Source: SAR324 cluster bacterium
GTDB lineage: Bacteria; SAR324; NAC60-12
Direction: 5' to 3'
Length of the DNA: 64,000 nt
NCBI GenBank assembly: GCA_028281495.1
Contig: JANQJU010000077.1
Location: 50,565 to 114,564 of the forward strand
Shown here: positions 35,212-44,067 of the stretch, in pieces
How positions within the stretch are numbered: position 1 is the stretch's first letter
Layout of the letters: every line of letters begins with the position of its first letter
The notes under the pieces: generated by a model
What the model saw: only the letters and a program-made list of their open reading frames with translations
Databases searched by the model: none
Told to the model about the DNA's origin: nothing
Made by a program: the position numbers and the translations under genes

Positions 35212-36731
35212 TTCAGTTCTCCGCTGCGGAGTGCAGTTTCACAGAGTCGATAAAGACCATCAGAGAGTTCATGCTCTTTCAATCGAACGAGCAGTTCGGG
35301 TTTAACGCCTTGGATTACATACGTTTTCATGGGGCGTGTGAGGCCTTTGGGAGTGATGGCCTCCACCTCTTGGGTGCGGATAAATGGTTCGATATTAGCC
35401 CAAGTCTGATGGCTGACTTTCACTTGACCGGCAAAACTCGCCCCCTCCAAACGAGAGGCGATATTCACTACAGGACCAATCGCAGTGTAGTCCAAACGCG
35501 ATTCTGTCCCAAAACTTCCCACCGCACTGAAACCGGTATGCACTCCAATGCGTAATCCCATTGGAGATTCGATTCCATTGTAAAACCAAGTGTTTTGTAA
35601 GTCTGCCATACTGTTCTGCATCTCTATTGCCATGAGGCAGCATCGCAGTGCGTCTTCTCGCTGCCCCCGGCTTTGGGGAGAACCAAAAAAGACCATCAAA
35701 CCATCGCCCATGTATTTGTCTAAGGTGCCATCATACTTGTTCACAATATGATTCATGGCATTTTGATATTCGTTGAGCAGGGTGAATAACGCTTCGGGGT
35801 CCAATTGATCGGTTAAACTCGTGAAGCCTTGAAGATCGGAAAAAAATACGGTCAACCGATTGCGTTGGGGAGCACTGACGGATTGATCGATATTTTGATC
35901 CATCACACTCTTGACGAATTGTTTGGGAAGATAGGTTGACAGAAATGAATTCACTTGCCCCAATCGTTGTTCTCGATCTTTCAATTCTTGATTCTGTTTG
36001 ATGATTTCCTGAGAGTTTTCATTAAGGGAATGCGCCATTCGTTCAAAAGATTGGGCCAATTTCCCCATTTCGTCATGTGTTTGAATGCGTCGAGTCCAGG
36101 ATTCGATGGTGAAGTTTCCTTGGGAAATCTCTTTGGTACTTTTATCCAGATAATACATCGGACGAAATACCACACGGGTCAGAAACCACATCATCAAGAA
36201 AGTAAACACTGCGGCCACGCCCACATTAAGAAACAACGCAATCAAGGCATCTTCACGGATCCGTTTATTGGCCTCTTTGAGACTCACTCCCATATAAAAA
36301 TAACCCACAATTTCATCTTGGTCTTTCATGGGTACAATCACATGCAATTGCGATTCACGAAAATCGACTGTGGTTTCAGTGGGAGGGGACTGTTGCAGAT
36401 TGAGGGAGTTCTCTGAGGGAGTGCGATGGAAAGATGCCAGTTCTTGCCCGTCCGGATTGGTAAACTTAGCATAAAGGAGTTCGGGGCTTTTTTGTAAGCC
36501 CGACAGAGCCTCATTCAATACAGAATTGTCTTCAAACACCATCGCGGGGGTGGCACTGAATACAACATATTCTGAAATCGAAAGCACGCGTTGTTTGGTA
36601 GCCTCTTGAGCACGAATCGTTTCTCGATAAGAAATATAGGCGCTGTTGATGGTAGCGCCGCCCCATACTGCCAAGACAGTAATGCAAATCAATTTTACTC
36701 GAATAGGAATACTGCGAGATCGGATTCTCAT
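35208..36731 (-). CDS. CHASE8-HAMP class III nucleotide cyclase
   Basis: 507 residues. A membrane helix (about 12-32) is followed by a periplasmic domain with the CHASE8-like block SATPAMVFEDNSVLNEALSG and KFTNPDGQELASF. A second helix (about 163-185), a HAMP domain and a short coiled coil follow. The cyclase domain has metal-binding aspartates in FFSDLQGFTSLTD and KYMGDGLMVFFGSP. The DYTAIGPVVNIASRLEGA block carries the Asp that selects adenine in adenylate cyclases and the transition-state Asn/Arg. It should make cAMP. YfiN has the same sensor modules joined to GGDEF, so the output here has been swapped. It starts 4 bases after the glutathione synthetase stop. Confidence 0.88.
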   Translation of the reverse strand: MRIRSRSIPIRVKLICITVLAVWGGATINSAYISYRETIRAQEATKQRVLSISEYVVFSATPAMVFEDNSVLNEALSGLQKSPELLYAKFTNPDGQELASFHRTPSENSLNLQQSPPTETTVDFRESQLHVIVPMKDQDEIVGYFYMGVSLKEANKRIREDALIALFLNVGVAAVFTFLMMWFLTRVVFRPMYYLDKSTKEISQGNFTIESWTRRIQTHDEMGKLAQSFERMAHSLNENSQEIIKQNQELKDREQRLGQVNSFLSTYLPKQFVKSVMDQNIDQSVSAPQRNRLTVFFSDLQGFTSLTDQLDPEALFTLLNEYQNAMNHIVNKYDGTLDKYMGDGLMVFFGSPQSRGQREDALRCCLMAIEMQNSMADLQNTWFYNGIESPMGLRIGVHTGFSAVGSFGTESRLDYTAIGPVVNIASRLEGASFAGQVKVSHQTWANIEPFIRTQEVEAITPKGLTRPMKTYVIQGVKPELLVRLKEHELSDGLYRLCETALRSGELK

Positions 36732-36735
36732 AAGC

Positions 36736-38097
36736 CTAAGATTTCAGATAGAGCGAGTTCAAACAGGCATAGCCTGCACAAACGCCTCCTTCGTTTTGAT
36801 CGGCAGACTTAGTGCGGACTAAATAACCCACATCTTGATTAAAGATGATTTCCGATCTGTGTGCCAAACACACTCCATAACAGCCAATTTCGCTCACACA
36901 TTGGGTGGTCTGCGTTTGTCCTTCCACTACCAAAGTGGCCTCATGAGTCTCTGCATGTATACGATCCATCAGAATATAAGCTCGGCGTTCCACTTCGGTC
37001 ATCGCTTGGAGTTCTTGAACAATCTCTTCTCCGAAGAAATTATTGCCTCCCCCTTCTCGCTGTGGTTTGAGGACATAGTGTTCGGGCGTTTCCAACGCCT
37101 GCTGCCATGCAGGAATTGGCGAATCACGCGATTCGATGAGTTCATCCAAAGCATATATCCCCGTAAACGTGGCCTCCAATCGACGAGCAGTGTCTTCTTC
37201 AACAAATTTTCTTATGATTTTGGGATGCGTGAGGACCTGTTGTATTTTTTTCATCCCTGCCAATTGCATTGGGATAGAGGGCACTTTCATGGAAGAAGAA
37301 GCCTCGATCAGGTGTCGTCCTTTCCAAGCCTCCTTGGTAGAAAAATCTTGGGGAGTGTAGGCAGCACGAAAATAGGTGATTGCAGCCACATGATTGCCGA
37401 CCATCAAATGGCCTTCATGCAAATGGCCAACAGAGGCAATTTCTTCTAAGGTCATACGAATCGTGGGGATGTCATATTGTTCCAACAACAGATATTCCAT
37501 ACCGCGTTGATCAAAAATATTATGTTCGTCTGGCTGTATGACACTCAAGACACAAGCTTGAGCATGCCCATAACGTTCAATGGCTTCGGCAAGGGCTGCT
37601 GCCACTCCAATCAAAGGGTCGGTATAAACTAATTGAGATCCTAAAGCGTCGTCGCGATACAAAAACTGATGGAGGTGGTTCGTACGAGCTGATAAAAACG
37701 GGAAACTACATGAAATCGTATTGAATTCCACTTGCTTGGGATAAAGAAGCTCCGGTGCCTCCTGTTCTTGATGCAGCAAGAAGTCGTTCCGAGTGACCAT
37801 TAACTGATAGTCTTGAGTTCCCAAACCCACCTGATGCAATTTGAGTAATTCTTGAACGAAAGGATCGGTCTTAGCAGAGGGTGCCAGATGTTCCTGCAAC
37901 AGGTCTTCATCCGCTGCCACTCGAAGCATGAGCTGGTTAGAAGGCGTGGTCAAGGAGACGATACCATCCAAGGTGAGACGTGAGATTCCGTAAGGGTTCA
38001 AAGTGAATGGGGCGTGGACTACTTGGTGATCATTATTGAGCTTGAGTAGTCCATTGACGATAGAAAAATCGATGGCTTCGGCAAGACGATTCAACAT
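36736..38097 (-). CDS. gss: Eukaryotic-type glutathione synthetase
   Basis: I choose ATG 38097. The longer frame starts at a TTG (38151) and adds 18 unlikely residues. 453 residues, near the eukaryotic GSS length (about 474) and unrelated to the 315-residue bacterial GshB. Match points to eukaryotic GSS include VVHAPFTLNPYG, EFNTISCSFPFLSARTNHLH, ERYGHAQACVLSVIQPDEHN, IFDQRGMEYLLL, YFRAAYTPQDFS, PSIPMQLAGMKKIQQVL and the glycine-rich loop LKPQREGGGNNFFGEE. The end reads GVCAGYACLNSLY. The enzyme adds glycine to gamma-glutamylcysteine using ATP. No gamma-glutamylcysteine ligase is in the window. First gene of the operon with the cyclase, YfiR-like protein and TonB receptor. Confidence 0.92.
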   Translation of the reverse strand: MLNRLAEAIDFSIVNGLLKLNNDHQVVHAPFTLNPYGISRLTLDGIVSLTTPSNQLMLRVAADEDLLQEHLAPSAKTDPFVQELLKLHQVGLGTQDYQLMVTRNDFLLHQEQEAPELLYPKQVEFNTISCSFPFLSARTNHLHQFLYRDDALGSQLVYTDPLIGVAAALAEAIERYGHAQACVLSVIQPDEHNIFDQRGMEYLLLEQYDIPTIRMTLEEIASVGHLHEGHLMVGNHVAAITYFRAAYTPQDFSTKEAWKGRHLIEASSSMKVPSIPMQLAGMKKIQQVLTHPKIIRKFVEEDTARRLEATFTGIYALDELIESRDSPIPAWQQALETPEHYVLKPQREGGGNNFFGEEIVQELQAMTEVERRAYILMDRIHAETHEATLVVEGQTQTTQCVSEIGCYGVCLAHRSEIIFNQDVGYLVRTKSADQNEGGVCAGYACLNSLYLKS

Positions 38098-38275
38098 AAG
38101 GTTTCCATTCTCTAATAATTCTCTAACATTAGTTAAATATGTCTTAAACAAAATCGCAGTAATTTTATTGGTATCAGCACTTTCCGTAGGCCAGTGTGAC
38201 TTTATCCTCCTTTAGCACACTGGCTTTCGTTTCTTCTCTCCGCTTCCCAATTTCATCTTTCCCCTAATTTTCTGC

Positions 38276-38476
38276 ATGAGTGAAAAGCAGCTCTTCAAGG
38301 ACTTCAGTGTGAAGGAAGTCGAACAAGCGTTGGCCAAAGCGCTACACCAGTTGTCCGAACAAAAATACCAAGTCAACGTGGTCGAGCTTTCCTTTGATCA
38401 AGGCCCTAGTGGCACCCTTAATGACATTGTGGAGGTCCGTATGGTCGTGCGTCGTCGTGCGAAATATAAGCTCTGA
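38276..38476 (+). CDS. Small protein of unknown function
   Basis: 66 residues, charged, with a possible alpha-beta fold (FKDFSVKEVEQALAKALHQL, then VNVVELSFDQGPSGTL and VEVRMVVRRRAKYKL). ATG 38276 has no clear ribosome site. It is divergent from the glutathione synthetase gene and convergent with the CheW-like gene. Coding is supported mainly by residue composition. Confidence 0.5.
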   Translation: MSEKQLFKDFSVKEVEQALAKALHQLSEQKYQVNVVELSFDQGPSGTLNDIVEVRMVVRRRAKYKL

Positions 38477-38564
38477 AATCTATTGAATCGGATGATAATT
38501 CTCGCCCTACCGAACATCAAGTACAAAATCTTGTCCTAAGATGAGGCGTTACATAAATATTCAT

Positions 38565-41012
38565 TCAATCGTTAGAAACCACAACAGCCGCATGGGCACG
38601 CACCAATTGATCCATATTCAACACATGAGTGGATCTGCCGTCCACTGTAAGCGTTCCTGAAATGCCTTTAGAGGCCACTGGATACGGTGTCGTTTTGGTG
38701 AGGTTGACTACATTGATCACATGAGAAGCCAAAACCCCCACCATACCTTGTTGTGTTCGGCAGAGAATCAAACAGGCATCTTGGGAAAACGAAGAAAGAA
38801 AAAGATGCTGTTCTAATCTCAACAAAGGGACAATTTGTGAGTGATAAATCACCCAACCTTGATCCCACGAATGCTGGCTGTCTTTCAAATGAATCGGTTG
38901 GATTTGCTCCACAACCGAAAGTGGGATGGCCAATTGGGTTTCTTCACCAATGCCAAACACCAAACAGGTCGTGCCTTTGGACATGACTTGTAATTTTGCT
39001 TTATTCCCGGCTGCTGTTGCATCAGCTTGGGTTAAAGCTGCCATTTCTGGTGGCAATTCCACCTTGCCTTGAGACGAGCTTGATGGGGTGTTTGATACAG
39101 GTGAGGTCTTCTGGGACTCCATTGGTTCGGGTTGGGACCGGGGAAAGCCTCGTTGTGGAGGCATTTGTTTTGAAGGTGTTTGCTTTCTAGAAGTTTGCTG
39201 TGCAGGAGAAGGAATAGGAATAGTCGGCCCCACCTCAAATAACTCCCATGTTGTGCTCGATGCCGAAAATTCCGGGGCAGGCTGCATGTGTTGAAAGGGG
39301 CGCAAAAGATTTTCATAAAAGATTTCTAATCGTTGCTGAACTGTGATCCATTCGCTTGGGGTGAGTGGTTCAAACACTTCCCAGGCTTGGCTTGTGTTAG
39401 AAATTGCGATTTTCTGGGAAACCTCACCGAGGCGCTGAAACGGACGCAACACATTTTCACCAAACACTTCCCAGCCCCACACGGTATCTGTTTCGGAAAT
39501 AGGGTTCAGTATGGGCCGTTTCGGTTCCACATGCTGTTCTTGCAGGTTGAAGATCTCCCAACCTATGGAATCCATTGTGGCGAATGATTCTGAAACTCGC
39601 TGGAAGGGGCGTAGTGTGTTTTCTTCAAAGATTTCTAATCTATCATCCTCAACCACAGCAAAAATTTCAGCCACAGTGGGATTGATCTGACTCGGTTTAT
39701 TATAATCGGCTCTGGCAAAAGGAGTCGGTAGGTTTTCTGAAAATAATCCCCATGTTTCAATGCTTGGGGTATCTGAAACTATCGCTTCTTGTTCTGTTAT
39801 CAATGCATCGGGTGCTTTTGCTTCTTGTTCCTCTTGCAAGCTTTCCGGTGGTGCGGTTTCAGGCTGCTCTGTTATCAACGCATCAGGTGTTTTTTCTGCT
39901 TGTTCCTCTTGCTGGCTTTCCAGTGTTACGGCTTCAGGTTGCTCTGTTATCCCCGCATCGGGTGTTTTTTCTGCTTGTTCGTTTTCAATCGGTGTTCCGT
40001 ACTTTGCATCTGAAGCCATGTTCTCAGTAATTTCTTCTACGGCGGGCGGCACCTCTGGAGGGGCTGTCACTCCCTCAAGTGTGGCTCTGTCAACCGTATC
40101 AGCATCGTCCCTCTTGACATTGGAGGAACTTTCGGAAAGCTCCCATTGAGAATTTGCGATTTCTGCTTTCGGTTCGGGCGTGGCTTCGAGAGCAATTTCG
40201 TTTCCTGGTTCAGCCGGAGGTGTTTGAAACAATTCCCATGATAGATTTGCTTCTCCTTTGTTTCCCTCTCGTTGGACTGGAGTGATGGTTTCCGTGATAG
40301 GATTTGTTTCTAGTTCTGATGGAGAGGATAAACCGCTTTCCATCAAAGAGGGAGACACGGGGGTTGGAGCTGATACTAGGACTGATACTGGTTCCAGTAC
40401 CGATGGTGATTGCGATTGGTCCGGTTGGGGCGAAATTCCTGGTTGTTTCGGCACGTCTGATTGAGGCGAAACGTCCGGTTGGGGCGAAATTCCTGGTTGT
40501 TTCGGCACGTCTGATTGAGGCGAAACGTCTGGTTGAGGCGACAGTTTAAATTTTTGTGGAAGTGTGATTTTATCTTGGAAATCAGATTCTTCATGAAGGG
40601 ATAAAGGGACTTCCGAAAAAGCAAGGATTTCATCATCTTCATCCTCTAGGAGGTCAGAAACAATTGCGATTTCAGTGATTTCCAGTGCTCTGGTTGGAGG
40701 GGTATCTGTTCTGGCTTGAGGCGCAAATGTTTCAGATACAGATATTTCCGTTTTGGCGACGATCTTCTGGGGGGATTCGGTTTCCTGAGACGAGGATTGT
40801 GTGGTTTCGAGGACTTTCTCCAGGAGGGATTCGCTTTTATCGAATTCGGGACTTTGTGGTTTTTGGGGTTCCTCCGAAAGAGGCAACAAGGGATGATTCA
40901 GAACGGCAATGTCCGTTTGAGGGAGAGGACTGGGCGGCACGGGAAGTGAGTCGGGGACTTCATCGAACAATCCCCAAGAATCCATAGATGTGTTTTCTCC
41001 TAATTCTGGCAT
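38565..41012 (-). CDS. CheW-domain protein with long motif-repeat N-terminus
   Basis: 815 residues. The last 150 (about 665-805) form a CheW-like domain: TTCLVFGIGEETQLAIPLSV, LRLEQHLFL, GMVGVLASHVINVVNLTK and a closing THVLNMDQLV. CheW couples receptors to the CheA kinase, and normal CheW is only about 160 residues. The N-terminal 660 residues are acidic and Pro/Glu/Ser-rich, with many copies of a short motif [W/L]E[L/I/V]F or WGLF. Several are followed by ENxLRPFQR (EENTLRPFQR, GENVLRPFQR, YENLLRPFQH). Two blocks repeat exactly or nearly so (SPQPDVSPQSDVPKQPGI; EQAEKTPDA.ITEQPE). GGAG lies 7 bases before ATG 41012. No other chemotaxis gene is adjacent. Confidence 0.85.
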   Translation of the reverse strand: MPELGENTSMDSWGLFDEVPDSLPVPPSPLPQTDIAVLNHPLLPLSEEPQKPQSPEFDKSESLLEKVLETTQSSSQETESPQKIVAKTEISVSETFAPQARTDTPPTRALEITEIAIVSDLLEDEDDEILAFSEVPLSLHEESDFQDKITLPQKFKLSPQPDVSPQSDVPKQPGISPQPDVSPQSDVPKQPGISPQPDQSQSPSVLEPVSVLVSAPTPVSPSLMESGLSSPSELETNPITETITPVQREGNKGEANLSWELFQTPPAEPGNEIALEATPEPKAEIANSQWELSESSSNVKRDDADTVDRATLEGVTAPPEVPPAVEEITENMASDAKYGTPIENEQAEKTPDAGITEQPEAVTLESQQEEQAEKTPDALITEQPETAPPESLQEEQEAKAPDALITEQEAIVSDTPSIETWGLFSENLPTPFARADYNKPSQINPTVAEIFAVVEDDRLEIFEENTLRPFQRVSESFATMDSIGWEIFNLQEQHVEPKRPILNPISETDTVWGWEVFGENVLRPFQRLGEVSQKIAISNTSQAWEVFEPLTPSEWITVQQRLEIFYENLLRPFQHMQPAPEFSASSTTWELFEVGPTIPIPSPAQQTSRKQTPSKQMPPQRGFPRSQPEPMESQKTSPVSNTPSSSSQGKVELPPEMAALTQADATAAGNKAKLQVMSKGTTCLVFGIGEETQLAIPLSVVEQIQPIHLKDSQHSWDQGWVIYHSQIVPLLRLEQHLFLSSFSQDACLILCRTQQGMVGVLASHVINVVNLTKTTPYPVASKGISGTLTVDGRSTHVLNMDQLVRAHAAVVVSND
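40423..40530 (-). repeat. Two tandem 54-bp repeats in the CheW-like gene
   Basis: The unit at 40423-40476 is repeated at 40477-40530 almost exactly and encodes the 18-residue Pro/Gln/Ser-rich block SPQPDVSPQSDVPKQPGI twice. Confidence 0.85.
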
Positions 41013-41233
41013 GATTTCTCCGGTTTATCTGGTGCATTTTGAGGGACCTCATGCAAAACCAACACCTAAAAATATGCTGTAAATTATTTTACCGTAAATC
41101 CAATGCGAATCATTTCACCGTACAAATTGGAGTGAAATCGTTGTATTCGTGATCGTTCGCATTCAAGCCGTACTTAAATTCCATTGGAAGGAACTAAAGT
41201 ATAACAGCCCCCTCAGTGAAACAAGGAGAAAAC

Positions 41234-43198
41234 ATGCAGCCCAATGTTTATCTAGAATTGTGGGTCGACGTTTCCAAGGACCAAGAAGATTTGTGGAGTT
41301 CGTTTTGTTTCGAAGAAGGTGCTGCCGGTATTGAAACCGTGAAGGAATCCACAACCCGAGCCACCCTACGGATTTTTTTTGAAGACGCGATTCCAGAAAA
41401 AGCCCGCCAACTGCCAGAACAGTTTCGGCTCACCTATGCTTTAGAGGGAAAACCACCCACTCTAATCAAACTCGAAATGCCTCCCTACCAAGATTGGAAC
41501 CTAGCTTGGAAAGAATACTTTCTTCCGCTTCCCGTAGGACAATCGTTTGTGGTGTGTCCGCCTTGGTTACAACACGAAGTACCCAACAATAAAACCGCTT
41601 TGGTGATCGAGCCCGGCCAGGGGTTTGGTACCGGTTATCATCCGTCTACTGTACTGGCTTTGGAAACTCTGGAATATTGTGTCCTACAATCAGAGCTTTC
41701 GGTTTCCTCTCTGCTGGATGTGGGAATCGGTTCTGGTATTCTTTCTTTAGCCGCAGGGCACTTGGGAGTGAAACACCTGCATGGAATCGATATCGACCTG
41801 CCTTCGGTTGTTGAGGTGCAGCGCAATTGGGAACTCAACAACCTTTCTGCCCCGATTCAAGTGATCGCGGGATCTGCGAATTGCCTGAATAGACAATATG
41901 ATCTCGTAGTGAGCAATATGCTACTTCACGAATTGCTGAGCGTTAAGGAAGATCTTGCTCGCTTGGTCCATTCCTCGGGTAGAGTGATTTGCAGTGGTTT
42001 TTTAGAGCAACAATGGTCCGAACTCGAACAGGCATTTCGAGCTTTAGATTTATTTCCCGAGCAATTGTTTTGTAAAGAACAGTGGCGTGCTGTGATTTTT
42101 TGCAAGACACCACAATCTAGCCAGAAACGGATGCCACCAGGGAGAAAAAACCCTCCTTCTGGTATTGCTCTACTCCTTACAATGATCTTCATGGTAGGGA
42201 TGAGTGCATGGATTTTGTATTGGTACCGCAACGAAATTCAGTTTCGTCTGCAAGCCGATGCCGCATTACGATATCAATCGATTTACCAAGAATTGGATGG
42301 TGTGTTGGCACACAGTTTGTCCCATTTGCAGCAATATCCGGAATCCCAATTGAGGGAGACTTCCCTTCGTTTAGGGAATACTGAATTGTCGTTTTTTCCT
42401 GGTTGGTCGGTACAAACCTTACCGGAAGGAGCTTCTTCCACACTTCCCCTTGCAATCAATTATCAGGCGGAAGCAGGGCCACTCCAATTTGAAGCTTTGT
42501 TGCATCTCCAACGCTTTTCTCTGACAACGGTCCCTTGGTTCCATGCAGGAGCTTCCTCGAATCCGTGGCCAAATCAATTGACCTTTGCTCAGGAAACGGA
42601 TCATCAAACTGCATTAAATGCTCCTAAGTTTCCATTGCCCAAAGATCCCGTTGTTTCAACATTTGACGCCTCTTTTCCCAATGGAGCGGAGTTGCAAAGG
42701 GAAGAAGCGCAATTGTTCGTGATTTCAGAAGGAACAATCCCCATCGAATTGAAACCGACAAACTCAATGCTTCGTATACAAATACGTGGTGATGCTACCT
42801 GGGTGGGGAATTTGACGACTCATTTTGAAATTCCTATCTATCTAGAAATATTGGGAAATCTAACACTTGTACTGGCTGGTACCACTCCGGGGTTTCGTGA
42901 AGCAACCCCATTTTTGTTCGTTTACACCACCGGAGACATTATTCTGCAACACACCACCGGAGACGGAGGTTTTCTAGCCATCAACGGGTATTTCCGAGTG
43001 GAAGGTTCGCGCTGCTTGAGCCTAGCTTCAGGGCTACAGGGAGTGTATTGGCAAGGAAGTCTAGCCTGTGAAACCGACTTGCCCATCCAATTCTCAGTTC
43101 CGATTCATTTACAACATGTGGCTCCTACGATATCAGCACCGGAAGCGTTGGAGCGCACAGCTTTACGCAACAATGGAGTGCAGGTCAAAAGCTTATGA
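41234..43198 (+). CDS. PrmA-like methyltransferase fused to a pilin-like membrane protein
   Basis: ATG 41234 has AAGGAG 6 bases upstream; the frame opens at 41216. 654 residues. Residues 1-290 match ribosomal protein L11 methyltransferase (PrmA): WNLAWKEYFLPLPVG, IEPGQGFGTGYHPSTVLALE, the SAM loop LLDVGIGSGILSLAAGHLG, HGIDIDLPSVVEVQRNWELN and VVSNMLLHELL. PrmA itself is about 295 residues. After a short basic linker, GIALLLTMIFMVGMSAWILYW (about 312-335) is a PilX/prepilin-like membrane helix. About 320 further residues of mostly beta, secreted-type sequence follow. The joint lies in one open frame, so this is a true fusion or a pair of genes joined by an indel. The PrmA part lies in the cytoplasm and the rest outside. 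The stop overlaps ATG 43195 by 4 bases. Confidence 0.8.
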   Translation: MQPNVYLELWVDVSKDQEDLWSSFCFEEGAAGIETVKESTTRATLRIFFEDAIPEKARQLPEQFRLTYALEGKPPTLIKLEMPPYQDWNLAWKEYFLPLPVGQSFVVCPPWLQHEVPNNKTALVIEPGQGFGTGYHPSTVLALETLEYCVLQSELSVSSLLDVGIGSGILSLAAGHLGVKHLHGIDIDLPSVVEVQRNWELNNLSAPIQVIAGSANCLNRQYDLVVSNMLLHELLSVKEDLARLVHSSGRVICSGFLEQQWSELEQAFRALDLFPEQLFCKEQWRAVIFCKTPQSSQKRMPPGRKNPPSGIALLLTMIFMVGMSAWILYWYRNEIQFRLQADAALRYQSIYQELDGVLAHSLSHLQQYPESQLRETSLRLGNTELSFFPGWSVQTLPEGASSTLPLAINYQAEAGPLQFEALLHLQRFSLTTVPWFHAGASSNPWPNQLTFAQETDHQTALNAPKFPLPKDPVVSTFDASFPNGAELQREEAQLFVISEGTIPIELKPTNSMLRIQIRGDATWVGNLTTHFEIPIYLEILGNLTLVLAGTTPGFREATPFLFVYTTGDIILQHTTGDGGFLAINGYFRVEGSRCLSLASGLQGVYWQGSLACETDLPIQFSVPIHLQHVAPTISAPEALERTALRNNGVQVKSL

Positions 43199-43254
43199 AT
43201 CAGAAATCTATGGCAAGGGGAATCGAAATGAACCCACTCGTATTAGGAGGGAAA

Positions 43255-43821
43255 ATGGAATTAGGCTTGATCGATGTAGCAAAAACGTACCCACAAATTC
43301 AAATCGAGATGCGTTATGCAACAACTCGTAATTTTACACAAAGCGTCTTGTATGATTCGGACCGATGTTATTTGCGACGAGAAGTGGCAGAACGGTTAGC
43401 TCACACGCATCAACAGCTTGAAAAGGATGGGTTCGGACTCAAAATTTGGGACGCCTACCGACCGAAATCCGTCCAGTATAAGTTGTGGGAAGTCTTTCCC
43501 GATGATCGGTATGTTGCCCATCCCGATGAAGGCTCCGTGCACAGTCGAGGGGCTGCTGTCGATTTGACATTGGTGGATGCCCAGGGGCGAGAACTCCCGA
43601 TGCCCACGCATTTCGACGACTTCACTGAAAAAGCTCATCATGGCTATCCTCATCTTCCCACTGCGATGCTTGCCAATCGGGAACGCCTCAAAACCGCTAT
43701 GACTCATGCGGGGTTCCTCCCAATTCCCAACGAGTGGTGGCATTATAACGATCCGGAGTGGACACGATATGATCTACTTGATGTTTCTCTTGGTGAACTG
43801 GAGGCCTCTCAAAAATTTTAA
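43255..43821 (+). CDS. VanX-type D-Ala-D-Ala dipeptidase
   Basis: ATG 43255 has AGGAGGG 5 bases upstream and begins directly at the family start (MELGLIDVAKTYPQIQIEMR). A longer form from ATG 43195 would overlap the previous stop as ATGA. 188 residues. VanX/DdpX zinc and catalytic motifs are present: IWDAYRPKSVQ, the zinc motif SVHSRGAAVDLTLV, and the Glu/His motif PNEWWHYND. The enzyme splits D-alanyl-D-alanine. Without vanH and vanA nearby, a role in peptidoglycan turnover is likelier than vancomycin resistance. No signal peptide, so cytoplasmic. Confidence 0.88.
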   Translation: MELGLIDVAKTYPQIQIEMRYATTRNFTQSVLYDSDRCYLRREVAERLAHTHQQLEKDGFGLKIWDAYRPKSVQYKLWEVFPDDRYVAHPDEGSVHSRGAAVDLTLVDAQGRELPMPTHFDDFTEKAHHGYPHLPTAMLANRERLKTAMTHAGFLPIPNEWWHYNDPEWTRYDLLDVSLGELEASQKF

Positions 43822-43855
43822 CGAACTGTTTTTTAAGAATTTTTCAAGAAATATA

Positions 43856-43883
43856 TTGTTTTTTAATATCGAATTGCTATCCT
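43856..43883 (+). promoter_or_regulatory. Possible promoter of tRNA-Pro
   Basis: TTGTTT, 16 bases, TATCCT, with the tRNA starting 13 bases later. A reasonable sigma70-type match in an AT-rich gap. Confidence 0.4.
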
Positions 43884-43895
43884 TTCTTCTTTTGT

Positions 43896-43973
43896 CGGGG
43901 TATAGCGCAGTCTGGCTAGCGCATCTGCTTTGGGAGCAGAGGGTCGCAGGTTCGAGTCCTGCTACCCCGACCA
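43896..43973 (+). tRNA. tRNA-Pro (anticodon TGG)
   Basis: A 78-base cloverleaf. The acceptor stem CGGGGTA pairs with TACCCCG, followed by discriminator A and encoded CCA. The anticodon stem TCTGC/GCAGA encloses loop TTTGGGA with anticodon TGG, and the T arm is GCAGGTTCGAGTCCTGC. The integrase gene starts 95 bases past its 3' end, and tRNA 3' ends are common tyrosine-integrase sites. Confidence 0.96.
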
Positions 43974-44067
43974 CAATCTTCCATGATTTCAGTCACTTAC
44001 AAAATCCCCTAAAATTCTTCCTCACGTTGCGTAGCAGGAGCGTAGCAGAACACTGCTAAAACCCACT

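Noticed and set aside
40304..40549. Plus-strand frames opposite the CheW-like gene, with repeats
   Set aside because: Shadow of the 54-bp tandem repeat in the real minus-strand gene.
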